Shown here: in pieces, positions 32,251-40,882 of the stretch
Layout: every line of letters begins with the position of its first letter
Numbering within the stretch: position 1 is the first letter of the stretch
DNA from: Vampirovibrionales bacterium
Lineage (GTDB): Bacteria > Cyanobacteriota > Vampirovibrionia > Vampirovibrionales > Vampirovibrionaceae
Length of the DNA: 64,000 nucleotides
NCBI GenBank assembly: GCA_016712355.1
Contig: JADJRF010000005.1
Coordinates: 1,178,001-1,242,000, forward strand
Reading direction: 5' to 3'
Program-made: the position numbers and the translations under genes
Notes under the pieces: generated by a model
What the model saw: the letters and a program-made list of their open reading frames with translations, nothing else
Told to the model about the DNA's origin: nothing
Database searches by the model: none

Positions 32251-33989
32251 ATCCGCCCGAGACCCCGGCCCTGGACAAGGCCGAAACGCTGAAGGCCGCC
32301 TCGGATTACCTGCGCGGGAGTATTGCCCGGGAGTTGGCCGCGCCGACGGATCATTTCAGCGCGGACGCCTCCGCCCTGCTCAAATTCCACGGGATGTACC
32401 AGCAGGACGATCGCGACCAGCGCCAGTCCTCTGCGCAAGGCAAGACGAAGGTCTACTCGCTGATGGTGCGCGGGCGCATCCCCGGCGGCCGCCTGAGCGC
32501 GTCCCAATACGCCGTATGGGATGATATTGCGTCTCAGTACGCCAACGGCTCGCTTCGCATCACTACGCGCCAGAGCTTTCAGCTCCATGGCGTCCTGAAA
32601 AGCAACGTCAAACCCGTGATTCAGGCCATTCATCGCGCCTTGCTGTCCACGGTTGCGGCGTGCGGCGACGTGGCCCGCAACGTGACCCAGGCCCCCAACC
32701 CGCTTGGCCTGTTTGAGCTCAGCCTGCTTGACGGCGTGGCTGCGACTCTTTCCGATCATTTCAAGCCGAAAACCCCCGCTTATGCCGAAATCTGGCTCGA
32801 TGACGAGAAAGTTGCCGCCGTGACGGCCGCGTCAGAAGACGCTTCTGCCCAAACGCCTGAGACTCAGGCCGAACCCCTGTACGGGGCGACTTACCTGCCG
32901 CGTAAATTCAAGATGGCCGTGACGCTGGCGGGCAATAATACGGTCGATCTCTACAGCAATGACCTGGGCTTTGCCGCAACGCTGCGCAGTGACGGGCGTA
33001 TCGACGGTTACTTCGTCTTTGTCGGCGGCGGTCAGGGAATGACGCACAACAAACCCGAGACCTTTCCGCGTCTGGCCGACTGTCTGGGCTGGATTCCCGA
33101 GTGGGACCTGATTCCGGTCGCCGAGGCGGTTCTCACCACCCAGCGCGATTACGGCGACCGCAGCAACCGCCGGCACGCCCGCCTCAAGTATCTGCTGCAC
33201 GATCGCGGCGTCGAGTGGTTTCGCGGCGAAGTCGAGGCGCGTTCGGGCGTGCGCTTCAATGGCGAGATTCCCCTTGCGCCGTGGCAAACGCCCTCTTATC
33301 TGGGCTGGCGTAAGCGCGCCGATGGGCGTTGGTCGCTGGGATGCCACACGTTATCGGGCCGCATCGTCGATCGCCAGAGCGCGCCGCTGAAATCTACGCT
33401 GAGGGCCATCATTGACGCCTATGCGCTCGATGTTCAACTGACCTGCGATCAGGATCTCATCCTGCTGGGCGTCGAAGAGGCTGATAAGCCCGCCATTGAG
33501 GCGCGTCTGGCTGAAGCCGGTCTGGATCTTTCCAGTCCCGCCCCGCTCTATGATCGCGCGCTGGCTTGCGTGGCCCTTCCTACCTGCGGACTGGCGATTA
33601 CCGAGTCTGAGCGCTATTTGCCCACGCTGCTGCCGGTGATTCAAAGCGCGCTGGAGCGTCATGGTCTGTCGCAGCGCGCGCCTGTGGTGCGGATGACGGG
33701 TTGTCCCAATGGCTGTGCGCGTCCGTACTCCGCTGAACTGGCGCTGGTAGGGCGCTCGCCGGGCGTTTACGCCGTATTTTCGGGCGGGAATGTTGAAGGA
33801 ACCCGTCTGGCCGAGCTGTTGAGCGAAGGCGTCCGCGATGCCGATTTTCCGGCTTATGTGGACCGCCTTTTTGCCCTGTGGCGCGCGCAAGGCGAGCCCG
33901 CCGAGCGTCTGGGCGACTTCATCGCCCGCTATTCGATTCCCGCCGCCCGCGAGGCTCTTGCCCCGCCTTCTCTGGAGACTTCGTCATGA
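32247..33989 (+). CDS. cysI: Sulfite reductase hemoprotein (CysI type)
   Basis: CysI reduces sulfite to sulfide with siroheme and a [4Fe-4S] cluster. The N-terminal signature LKFHGMYQQDDRDQR, followed by YSLMVRGRIPGGRLS, and the substrate-site segment RITTRQSFQLHGV are clear. Cluster and siroheme ligands are Cys441-x5-Cys447 and Cys486-x3-Cys490 (TGCPNGCARPY). The length of 580 fits NADPH-type CysI rather than shorter ferredoxin enzymes, but no cysJ flavoprotein is present in the window. The electron donor is therefore open. It is ATGA-coupled on both sides. Confidence 0.94.
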   Translation: MNPPETPALDKAETLKAASDYLRGSIARELAAPTDHFSADASALLKFHGMYQQDDRDQRQSSAQGKTKVYSLMVRGRIPGGRLSASQYAVWDDIASQYANGSLRITTRQSFQLHGVLKSNVKPVIQAIHRALLSTVAACGDVARNVTQAPNPLGLFELSLLDGVAATLSDHFKPKTPAYAEIWLDDEKVAAVTAASEDASAQTPETQAEPLYGATYLPRKFKMAVTLAGNNTVDLYSNDLGFAATLRSDGRIDGYFVFVGGGQGMTHNKPETFPRLADCLGWIPEWDLIPVAEAVLTTQRDYGDRSNRRHARLKYLLHDRGVEWFRGEVEARSGVRFNGEIPLAPWQTPSYLGWRKRADGRWSLGCHTLSGRIVDRQSAPLKSTLRAIIDAYALDVQLTCDQDLILLGVEEADKPAIEARLAEAGLDLSSPAPLYDRALACVALPTCGLAITESERYLPTLLPVIQSALERHGLSQRAPVVRMTGCPNGCARPYSAELALVGRSPGVYAVFSGGNVEGTRLAELLSEGVRDADFPAYVDRLFALWRAQGEPAERLGDFIARYSIPAAREALAPPSLETSS

Positions 33990-34279
33990 CTGAATTCGCT
34001 CGTTTTGGCGCTATCCTGCCTTTTATGAAAGATTCCCCCGGAAGCCGGAGACAGGCGCTTCAAAAGCTTACGGCGACGCAGATCAATGCGCTTGACCCCA
34101 CTTTTGGGTCTATCGACGCAAGCCGGGTCAACGGCGACAGGTTTCATCCGGGCGTTCGTCTGTATCTGACGGGGGCGGATTGGAACGCGGCCCAGCATGC
34201 GCCTCAAAGCCCCCCGTTTGTTTCTCAAGTCGAACAAGCTGTCACAACCTGGCTTTTCTCTCGAAAAGGATCTCGATAA
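33986..34279 (+). CDS. Unknown 97-aa protein inside the sulfate operon
   Basis: The ATG overlaps the cysI stop (ATGA) and the stop abuts the cysD start, so it is translated as part of the operon. I recognise no family; it does not look like the DUF934 or DUF2849 proteins of other cys operons. The sequence is mixed alpha/beta in character (RFGAILPFMKDSPGSRRQAL, GVRLYLTGADWNAAQ), with no Cys, no signal peptide and no membrane segment. An accessory role for CysI or CysD is inference from position only. Confidence 0.7.
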   Translation: MTEFARFGAILPFMKDSPGSRRQALQKLTATQINALDPTFGSIDASRVNGDRFHPGVRLYLTGADWNAAQHAPQSPPFVSQVEQAVTTWLFSRKGSR

Positions 34280-35083
34280 ATGGACAAACTCACGGCCCTG
34301 GAGCAGGAAAGCATCTACATCCTGCGCGAAAGCTATAAAAAGATCGATCACCTCGCCATGCTCTGGTCGATTGGCAAGGATTCCACCGTGCTGCTGTGGC
34401 TGACGCGCAAGGCGTTCTTTGGCGCCGTGCCCCTGCCGCTGGTGCATATCAACACCACGTTCAAAATTCCGGCGATGATCGCGTATCGCGATCAGCTCGT
34501 GCGCGACTGGCGGCTGACCCTCATTGAGGGGCGCAACCACGCGGCGCTGGCCGAGGGCATGAACCATGAACGCGGGCGGCTGGTCTGCTGCACGGCGCTC
34601 AAGTCGGAAGGCCTCAAGCAGACGGTCGAAGAACACGGCTTCGGCGGCCTGATTCTGGGCATTCGCGGCGATGAGGAAGGCAGCCGGGGCAAAGAGCGCA
34701 TCTTTAGCCCGCGTAATCAGGCCAGCGAGTGGAACGCCAAGGACCAGCCGCCGGAATTCTGGGATTCCTATAAAACCGACTTCGCTCCCGGCGACCATAT
34801 TCGGGTGCATCCGCTGCTGCGCTGGTCGGAACTCGATATCTGGCGCTATATTGCCCGCGAACGCATCCCGGTTATCGACCTGTATTTTGCCGATGAGCGC
34901 GGCATGCGCTACCGCAGTCTGGGTTGCGCGCCCTGCACCTTCCCCACGGCGTCGTCGGCGCGTACGGTGGAAGATATCATCGCAGAACTGGAAACGACCA
35001 CGGTGACCGAGCGATCGGGCCGCGCCCAAGACCAGGAAGACAGCCACGCGATGGAAAAACTCCGCGTCAAAGGCTATATGTAA
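34280..35083 (+). CDS. cysD: Sulfate adenylyltransferase subunit 2
   Basis: CysD is the ATP sulfurylase catalytic subunit, making APS from sulfate and ATP. It has the PP-loop motif LWSIGKDSTVLLWL at residues 23-36. PLVHINTTFKIPAMI follows, then LGIRGDEEGSRGKERIFSPR, and the C-terminal RYRSLGCAPCTFPTASSA. The length of 267 is slightly short of the usual 300 but complete. It starts immediately after the unknown 97-aa gene, with AAGGA upstream. Confidence 0.95.
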   Translation: MDKLTALEQESIYILRESYKKIDHLAMLWSIGKDSTVLLWLTRKAFFGAVPLPLVHINTTFKIPAMIAYRDQLVRDWRLTLIEGRNHAALAEGMNHERGRLVCCTALKSEGLKQTVEEHGFGGLILGIRGDEEGSRGKERIFSPRNQASEWNAKDQPPEFWDSYKTDFAPGDHIRVHPLLRWSELDIWRYIARERIPVIDLYFADERGMRYRSLGCAPCTFPTASSARTVEDIIAELETTTVTERSGRAQDQEDSHAMEKLRVKGYM

Positions 35084-35149
35084 GCTGGAAACAGCCTTTG
35101 CTGTTTTCTGGCGATTTTATTACGCCCTTAACCCAATGGAATTGCGTTT

Positions 35150-36898
35150 ATGAACTCTCCTGCTCCTGCTTCTGGCCTCGCCTCGCAAGCGCTTGCTGCG
35201 AGCGAACCGGCGATGCCCCTGCATCTGGTGATTGTTGGCCATGTGGATCACGGCAAATCGTCGCTGATTGGGCGTATTCTTTACGATACGCAATCGGTCG
35301 AGCCGTCGCGGGTGGAAAAAATCCGGCGCATCTGCGAAGAGCAGCATAAGCCCTTTGAGCTGGCCTTTCTCCTCGATGCGCTGGAAGAAGAGCAGCTACA
35401 GGGCATTACGATTGACACCACGCAAATCCGTTTTCACACGCCCGCGCGGGATTTCGTCATTATTGACGCGCCGGGGCACAAAGAGTTTCTCAAGAACATG
35501 ATTTCCGGCGCCGCCAAAGCCGATGCCGCCGTGCTGATTATTGACGCGCGCGAAGGCGTCCGCGAGCAATCGCGCCGCCATGGCTATCTCCTGAGCCTGC
35601 TGGGGGTTCGCAACATCGTGGTGGTCATCAACAAGATGGATCTGGTCGACTTCGATCAGGCGGCCTTTGAGCGCGTGCGCGATGAGTATCTCGCCTTTCT
35701 AAGCGAAATCGGCGTAGAGCCGCTGCAAGTCATACCGCTGAGCGCGTTTACGGGCGATAACGTGACGACGCGATCAGCAAAAATGCCGTGGTATGAGGGC
35801 GAATCCTTCCTCGGCTCGCTGGAGCGCTTCGCCTCTCCCGAAAAACAGGCTGTCGATACGCTGCGCATGACGGTTCAGGACGTTTACAAGTTTGACGATC
35901 GGCGCATTGTCGCAGGGCGAATCCACAGCGGGGCGCTCGCGGTGGGCGATACGATTCAGGCCTTGCCGTCGGGGCATCAGGCCACAGTGCTCAGCATCGA
36001 GACGTGGCCGTCGCCTGAGACGCCCATCACGCGCGTAGAGGCCGGTTATAACGCGGGTATTACGCTGGATTACCAGCTATTTCTGGATCGCGGCCATGTG
36101 CTGACGCATCCGGGCCAAGGGCCGGAACCGACGCGCTATGTGGCGGCCAACGTTTTCTGGATGGCCCCGCGCCCGCTGACCCTCGGTCAGCGCGTCAAGC
36201 TGAAAATCGGCGCGCAGGAAGCCGTTGCCACGGTGCATCAAATCAAGCGCGTGATGAATTCCTCCACCATGGAGCTGTTGCCCGGCGCCGATGGCGTCCC
36301 GCGCAACGACGTGGGCGAAGTGGTTTTTCGCGCCGAGCAGCCCATGGTCGCCGACGTCTACGGCGCGTTTACGCACACGGCGCGTCTGGTGATTGTCGAT
36401 GGTTACGACGTTTGCGGCGGCGGCATCGTGCTGGCCACCGGTCTTAAGGGGCTTAATGCCGCGCGCGGCAATGTTCAGCGCTCTGAGCGCGAAGGGGCCA
36501 ACGGCCATCGCGCCGCCCTGATTGCCTTTGACTCGGACGCCTCGCATCCGCGCGAACGCGACAGCCTGATGCGTCAACTCGAACGCGCGCTGTTTGACGC
36601 CGGTCTGCGCGTCAGCGTCGCATCTGCGGCGCCCGGTCAGACGCAGGCCTCGGCGGGCGTCATTGCCGCGTTGCTGGAGGCCGGCCAGGCGGTTCTGGTC
36701 GCAAAAGGCGCCTTCCCGGACGACTTATCGCCGGATTTGACGGCATCGGCCCTCTCCGTTGATCTTCGCGCGCATGAGGCGGCCTTGCCGCTGGCGCCGC
36801 AATTGGCCCAGGCTTCCAAGCGCCTGAAAGACGCTCTGCAACTGTCGGATGCCGCCAGCGACGCGCGGCGCGGCGATCTGGGCGCATCGCTGTTTTAA
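35150..36898 (+). CDS. cysN: Sulfate adenylyltransferase subunit 1 with degenerate APS-kinase-like tail
   Basis: CysN is the GTPase that drives APS formation by CysD. G motifs are GHVDHGKSS (residues 30-38), DAPGHKEFLKNM and NKMDL, followed by EF-Tu-like domains 2 and 3. Residues about 445-575 go beyond a plain CysN. They align in order with an APS kinase domain (LMRQLERALFDAGLRVSVAS, then VIAALLEAGQAVLVAKGAF). However, the P-loop GLSGSGKST is replaced by a segment without Gly-Lys-Ser, so it cannot bind nucleotide in the usual way. It looks like a decayed CysNC fusion. An active CysC is encoded upstream. Confidence 0.93.
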   Translation: MNSPAPASGLASQALAASEPAMPLHLVIVGHVDHGKSSLIGRILYDTQSVEPSRVEKIRRICEEQHKPFELAFLLDALEEEQLQGITIDTTQIRFHTPARDFVIIDAPGHKEFLKNMISGAAKADAAVLIIDAREGVREQSRRHGYLLSLLGVRNIVVVINKMDLVDFDQAAFERVRDEYLAFLSEIGVEPLQVIPLSAFTGDNVTTRSAKMPWYEGESFLGSLERFASPEKQAVDTLRMTVQDVYKFDDRRIVAGRIHSGALAVGDTIQALPSGHQATVLSIETWPSPETPITRVEAGYNAGITLDYQLFLDRGHVLTHPGQGPEPTRYVAANVFWMAPRPLTLGQRVKLKIGAQEAVATVHQIKRVMNSSTMELLPGADGVPRNDVGEVVFRAEQPMVADVYGAFTHTARLVIVDGYDVCGGGIVLATGLKGLNAARGNVQRSEREGANGHRAALIAFDSDASHPRERDSLMRQLERALFDAGLRVSVASAAPGQTQASAGVIAALLEAGQAVLVAKGAFPDDLSPDLTASALSVDLRAHEAALPLAPQLAQASKRLKDALQLSDAASDARRGDLGASLF

Positions 36899-36928
36899 CC
36901 GGCCTGTTCTGCCTTTGCGCCTCCGCGC

Positions 36929-36957
36929 TTGGTTTATGGGCGTCTTGCGGCTATAAT
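36929..36957 (+). promoter_or_regulatory. Promoter for the foldase lipoprotein gene
   Basis: TTGGTT (36929-36934), a 17-base spacer and a perfect TATAAT (36952-36957). The expected start is near 36964, about 30 nt before the ATG at 36995. Confidence 0.6.
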
Positions 36958-36994
36958 GCCCTCCTGTTGTATTGGTGAGAGCGAGGCTGATTCC

Positions 36995-38287
36995 ATGACC
37001 CTGACCATTGCGCGACTGCGGTCGCTTGCCGCAAGCCTGAGTTTTGCGACGGTTCTGAGCGCGACGCTGATGGCGGGCGTTACCCTGTCGATCACCCTGC
37101 CGCTGGCGGGCTGCGCCGATAAATCCGCTGAAACGGCCCTGACCATCAATAAAACCATCAAGATTACCCGTGGCGAGTACGATGCGGTTCATGACGCCTT
37201 TCTCAAGCGCCTGAATCTGGGCGTGGAAGGCGAAAAAGAGAAGGAAGCCGCGCTGAAGAACACGCTGTTGCAAGAACAAATCAAGCAGATGACCTTCAAC
37301 AAGCTGATTTTCACGGCGCTGCTCAATCAGGACGCCAAAGCCCTGAACGTGTCGGTCAGCGACGCGGATCTCAAATCCTACAAAGATAAGAATCTGGCGC
37401 AGATTGGCGGGTCCGAAGCGCTCGACAAAGTACTGAAATCCGAAGGCATGACGCAAGCCGAATTCGACCAGAACCTGCGTGACGAGATTCTCATTAAGAA
37501 ATACGTGGAAGCCAAAGCCCAGCGCGAGAATCTGCCGCTGACGGTGAGCGACGCCGACGCCCAGCAGTTTTACAATGCCCACAAGGCGATGTTTAACCAG
37601 CCGGAGTCCGTACGCGCCTCGCATATCCTGTTTAAGGCGCTTCCCAACATCATTAAGCAGGACGCGCTGCAGAAAAACCCCAAGGCGACTGAAGCCGACA
37701 TCGCGCGCGAAGTCAGCCGCATTCAGGGCGAGAAGAAAAAAGCCGCACAGGAGACCCTTGCCCACGTGCTGAAAACCCCGGCGGACTTTGAAAAACTGGC
37801 GCGCGATAAATCCGACGACGCGGCCACCGGCCTGTTTGGCGGTAATCTGAATATGCTCACCCAGCAGAGCGCCGACCCCAGCTTCTGGCGCGCTATTATC
37901 GGCCCGGCGCATCAGTTGCGCCCCGGCGACAAGGCGGGCAAGATTCTGCCGCAGGTGGTGCAGTCGATTTTTGGGTATCACGTGGTGCGCGTCACCGGCT
38001 ACCGGCCCGCAGGGCAGGTCCCCTTTGCGCAGGTGCGCGAGGAGCTGCGCGAGCAAATGGCGATGCAGAAACGCCAAGCCGTGCTGATGGCCTGGATGGG
38101 TTCCAAGCGTCAGGGCATTGAGCTGGATTTTGCGCCGGATCTCAAACCAGCGGGTATGGACGCTGCGCCGGGCGCCGGGGCGTCTTCCAACCCTGCGAAA
38201 ACCCCGCAAAATGCCGCGCAGGCCCGTAAAGCCGCCGATGCGATGGGCGCTGCGCCGCCGCCGGCGCCGGTTAAGTCGGGCGGGTAA
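36995..38287 (+). CDS. PrsA/SurA-type peptidyl-prolyl isomerase, lipoprotein
   Basis: These chaperones help exported proteins fold in the periplasm or at the membrane surface. The signal peptide ends in a lipobox, LPLAGC, so the mature protein is probably lipid-anchored at that Cys. A long SurA_N-like helical part (LLQEQIKQMTFNKLIFTALL) is followed by a parvulin-like region (ESVRASHILFKALPN, FEKLARDKSDDAATGLFGGN, VVQSIFGYHVVRVTGY). An Ala/Pro-rich tail ends it. I chose the ATG at 36995 because the signal peptide begins there. A GAGG site precedes it, and its own promoter is visible. Confidence 0.88.
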   Translation: MTLTIARLRSLAASLSFATVLSATLMAGVTLSITLPLAGCADKSAETALTINKTIKITRGEYDAVHDAFLKRLNLGVEGEKEKEAALKNTLLQEQIKQMTFNKLIFTALLNQDAKALNVSVSDADLKSYKDKNLAQIGGSEALDKVLKSEGMTQAEFDQNLRDEILIKKYVEAKAQRENLPLTVSDADAQQFYNAHKAMFNQPESVRASHILFKALPNIIKQDALQKNPKATEADIAREVSRIQGEKKKAAQETLAHVLKTPADFEKLARDKSDDAATGLFGGNLNMLTQQSADPSFWRAIIGPAHQLRPGDKAGKILPQVVQSIFGYHVVRVTGYRPAGQVPFAQVREELREQMAMQKRQAVLMAWMGSKRQGIELDFAPDLKPAGMDAAPGAGASSNPAKTPQNAAQARKAADAMGAAPPPAPVKSGG

Positions 38288-38293
38288 TCGACG

Positions 38294-38767
38294 GTGACGG
38301 GCGGCGTTCTGTCTGCGGGCGACCTCGCTGAGACGCTGGCGCTTGCGCGCGCAGGCAAGCGCGTGGCGACGACCAACGGCTGCTTTGATCTGCTGCATGT
38401 GGGCCATCTGCGCTATTTGCAGGCGGCGCGCGCGATGGGCGACCTGCTGATTGTCGCCATCAATAGCGATGCCTCCGTACGTGCGCTCAAAGGCCCGTCT
38501 CGCCCTCTTGTCTCGCAGGACGATCGCGCTGAGCTTCTGGCGGGCCTGCGTTGCGTCGATTATGTCGTGATTTTCGATGCGCCGACGCCGCTGGACGTGT
38601 TAACCCAAATCCGTCCCGACGTCCACGTGAAGGGCGGCGACTACGACGCCGACACCCTGCCGGAAGCGGCGGCTTTGCGCGCGCTGGGCGTCGAACTGGC
38701 GTTTGTTCCCCTGGTGTCGGGAAAATCCACCACCGCGCTGGCCAAACGGCTGAGCGCGGGCGTTTAA
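38294..38767 (+). CDS. D-glycero-beta-D-manno-heptose 1-phosphate adenylyltransferase-like protein
   Basis: The 157-residue protein matches the nucleotidyltransferase half of HldE (RfaE domain II). The start TTNGCFDLLHVGHLRYLQ contains the HxGH motif, and INSDASVRALKGPSRP, then VHVKGGDYDADTLPEA, complete the fold. It activates heptose phosphate for lipopolysaccharide or S-layer glycan synthesis. The kinase half is not in the window. The GTG start lies 6 bases after the foldase gene, so they are probably cotranscribed. Confidence 0.9.
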   Translation: MTGGVLSAGDLAETLALARAGKRVATTNGCFDLLHVGHLRYLQAARAMGDLLIVAINSDASVRALKGPSRPLVSQDDRAELLAGLRCVDYVVIFDAPTPLDVLTQIRPDVHVKGGDYDADTLPEAAALRALGVELAFVPLVSGKSTTALAKRLSAGV

Positions 38768-38775
38768 GACGCGCC

Positions 38776-40689
38776 GTGCGTCAACTCGACGCCCTGACGC
38801 TGCGGCAATTGGCGCGCGAACTGTCAACAGCGCTGACAGGGGCCCGCGTCAGCAAAATCCAGCATCTGGCGCGTCACGAACTGACGATTACGTTCTGGGG
38901 CGGCGGGTTGTTTCAGTTTCCGGGGCGGCATCGCCTGTATCTGAATCTGGGCGCGGAATTTCCCTGCGCTTTTCTGGCGAGCGCTCAGGAGTGTCGCTGG
39001 CTGGTTCCAGAACCGCTGGAAAAGCCTACTGGCTTGTGTATGCTGTTGCGCAAGCACCTGGGCGCAGCCCGCTGTCTGGGCGTCGAAGCCCCCGCAGGCG
39101 AGCGCTGTCTGGATCTGACCTTTGACGCCTGCGACGATTTTGGCGAGCGGGTCGCCTACCGGCTCTCGATCGAGCTGATGGGCAAGCGCAGCAATCTGCT
39201 GCTGGTTGAACTGCTACAGAACGCGACGCGCACCCAGCGGATTCTCGGCGCGGCGCGTTACGTCGGCGCCGATCGCGATCAGTTGCGCGAGATCGCCCCC
39301 GGCCTGCCTTACGCGCCGCCGCCGCGCGCCGCGTCTTCTGAAGGGTTTTCGGCCCCGTGGCTGCTGAAGGCTTCGACGGCGCAACTCGCCGAGGTCTGGG
39401 CGCTGAGCGAGGGAGATTCCGCGCAAGCGCGCGCGCGCCTGATTCAGGAACGTTTCTGGGGGCTGGGCGGGCCGATGCTGGCTGAAATCGTCGCCCAATC
39501 GCCGGATGTTGACGCCTTCGCCCGCTGCTTGCGCCGTCTGGCAGAGGGCGAAGGCTTTGCGCCTGCGTGTCTGGCCACGGTTTCGCCTGCTGCTTCTGAA
39601 GCGCCTTCTGGTTTATTGCCTGAATCGCTTTCAGAGCCCGTCTTCCGGCTATTGCCCGCAGCGCCCGAAAGCGCGCAGACGGACGAATTTTCGGCGGGCG
39701 CGCGCTGGATTCCCTGTGAGTCGGTTCATGCGTTGACGGCTGCCGTGGCCCTGACGTTCTGGCGGGGGCGACGACTGGCGCAGGCCCGGCGGCAGACCCT
39801 GGAGCGTCTGGCGCGTCAACAGCGCCGTCTGCAAACGCGCCTGCAAGAACTTGACGCCGAGCCCGCCGACGATCTGGCGCTTTTGCGCGCGCAAGGCGAC
39901 CGCCTGCTGACGGCGCTGTCGATGGGAGAACTGCCCGAGCGCCCGACTCAGGACAGTGTGGCTTTGCCCGATCTGGCCACCGGCGAGATGCTGGAGATTC
40001 CAATCGATCCGGCGCTGAGCTGGCGCGAAAATGCGGAGCGTCGCTATCGTCGGCTTAAAAAAGCGCGCGCGCGCCGACAACTGGCCCTGGAGCAGGCCCA
40101 AACGCTGCAAACCCAGGCCCTGTATCTGGCCGAGCTGACGCATCTGGCGTCTCAGGCCGATTCTTTGGCCGATCTGAGCGCGCTGGCCGACGATTTACGT
40201 CGCGTGGGCGCGCTGGGCGCCGAGAGCAGCGAGGCGGCTTCTGCGCGGCGTCGCAAGCAGGCGCTGGCCGCAGGCGTGCAAGAGTTGCTCAGCGATGAGG
40301 GCGTTACCCTGTTGCTGGGGCGAAGCGCCGCGGGCAACGCCGCGATTGTCGGTAAACGCGCGCACCCGGACGACTACTGGCTGCATGCGCGCCAGACGCC
40401 GGGCTCGCACGTGCTGGTAAAATCCGCGCGCCAGCCCTTGAGTGAGGACACGCTGGCGCAGGCGGCGCAACTGGCCGCCCATTTCAGCGCAGCGCGCGGC
40501 GACGGGCGGATCGACGTCATTGTCGCCCCGATGCGCCATGTGCGCAAGATTCCCGATTCCTATCCTGGCCATGTGACCTATCGTCACGAGCGCACGCTGT
40601 CCATCCGCCCGGATTCCGCTCTTGTGGCGCGCCTGATCGCGCGTCTGACCTCGCCTTCGTACAACCAGACGAGCGCCCCGGACGACTGA
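38776..40689 (+). CDS. rqcH: RqcH/NFACT-family ribosome quality-control protein
   Basis: RqcH binds stalled 50S subunits and adds alanine tails for degradation; older annotations call the family fibronectin-binding FbpA. The N-terminal NFACT-N region (LMGKRSNLLLVE, RTQRILGA) leads into coiled coils (about 290-470). The C-terminal NFACT-R domain has DDYWLHARQTPGSHVLVKSA. The GTG at 38776 gives 637 residues. Length and domain order are normal. It follows the nucleotidyltransferase by 8 bases. Confidence 0.9.
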   Translation: MRQLDALTLRQLARELSTALTGARVSKIQHLARHELTITFWGGGLFQFPGRHRLYLNLGAEFPCAFLASAQECRWLVPEPLEKPTGLCMLLRKHLGAARCLGVEAPAGERCLDLTFDACDDFGERVAYRLSIELMGKRSNLLLVELLQNATRTQRILGAARYVGADRDQLREIAPGLPYAPPPRAASSEGFSAPWLLKASTAQLAEVWALSEGDSAQARARLIQERFWGLGGPMLAEIVAQSPDVDAFARCLRRLAEGEGFAPACLATVSPAASEAPSGLLPESLSEPVFRLLPAAPESAQTDEFSAGARWIPCESVHALTAAVALTFWRGRRLAQARRQTLERLARQQRRLQTRLQELDAEPADDLALLRAQGDRLLTALSMGELPERPTQDSVALPDLATGEMLEIPIDPALSWRENAERRYRRLKKARARRQLALEQAQTLQTQALYLAELTHLASQADSLADLSALADDLRRVGALGAESSEAASARRRKQALAAGVQELLSDEGVTLLLGRSAAGNAAIVGKRAHPDDYWLHARQTPGSHVLVKSARQPLSEDTLAQAAQLAAHFSAARGDGRIDVIVAPMRHVRKIPDSYPGHVTYRHERTLSIRPDSALVARLIARLTSPSYNQTSAPDD

Positions 40690-40882
40690 GTCGCGGTCCT
40701 GAATCTGGAACATGCGCGCCTTTGAATTTGCGTGACAGGGCCGCCCGTCCTTCAAATAGCCGAATTTTGCCGCGCGCGCGCTCCCAATGCGTCGCAAGCG
40801 GCTCGCGCGGCGCTAAAATAAAGGCGAGCGGGAGACAGAGAGCAAAGAGAAGCAGAAATTCTCCAGACAGATCGGCGGGCGC

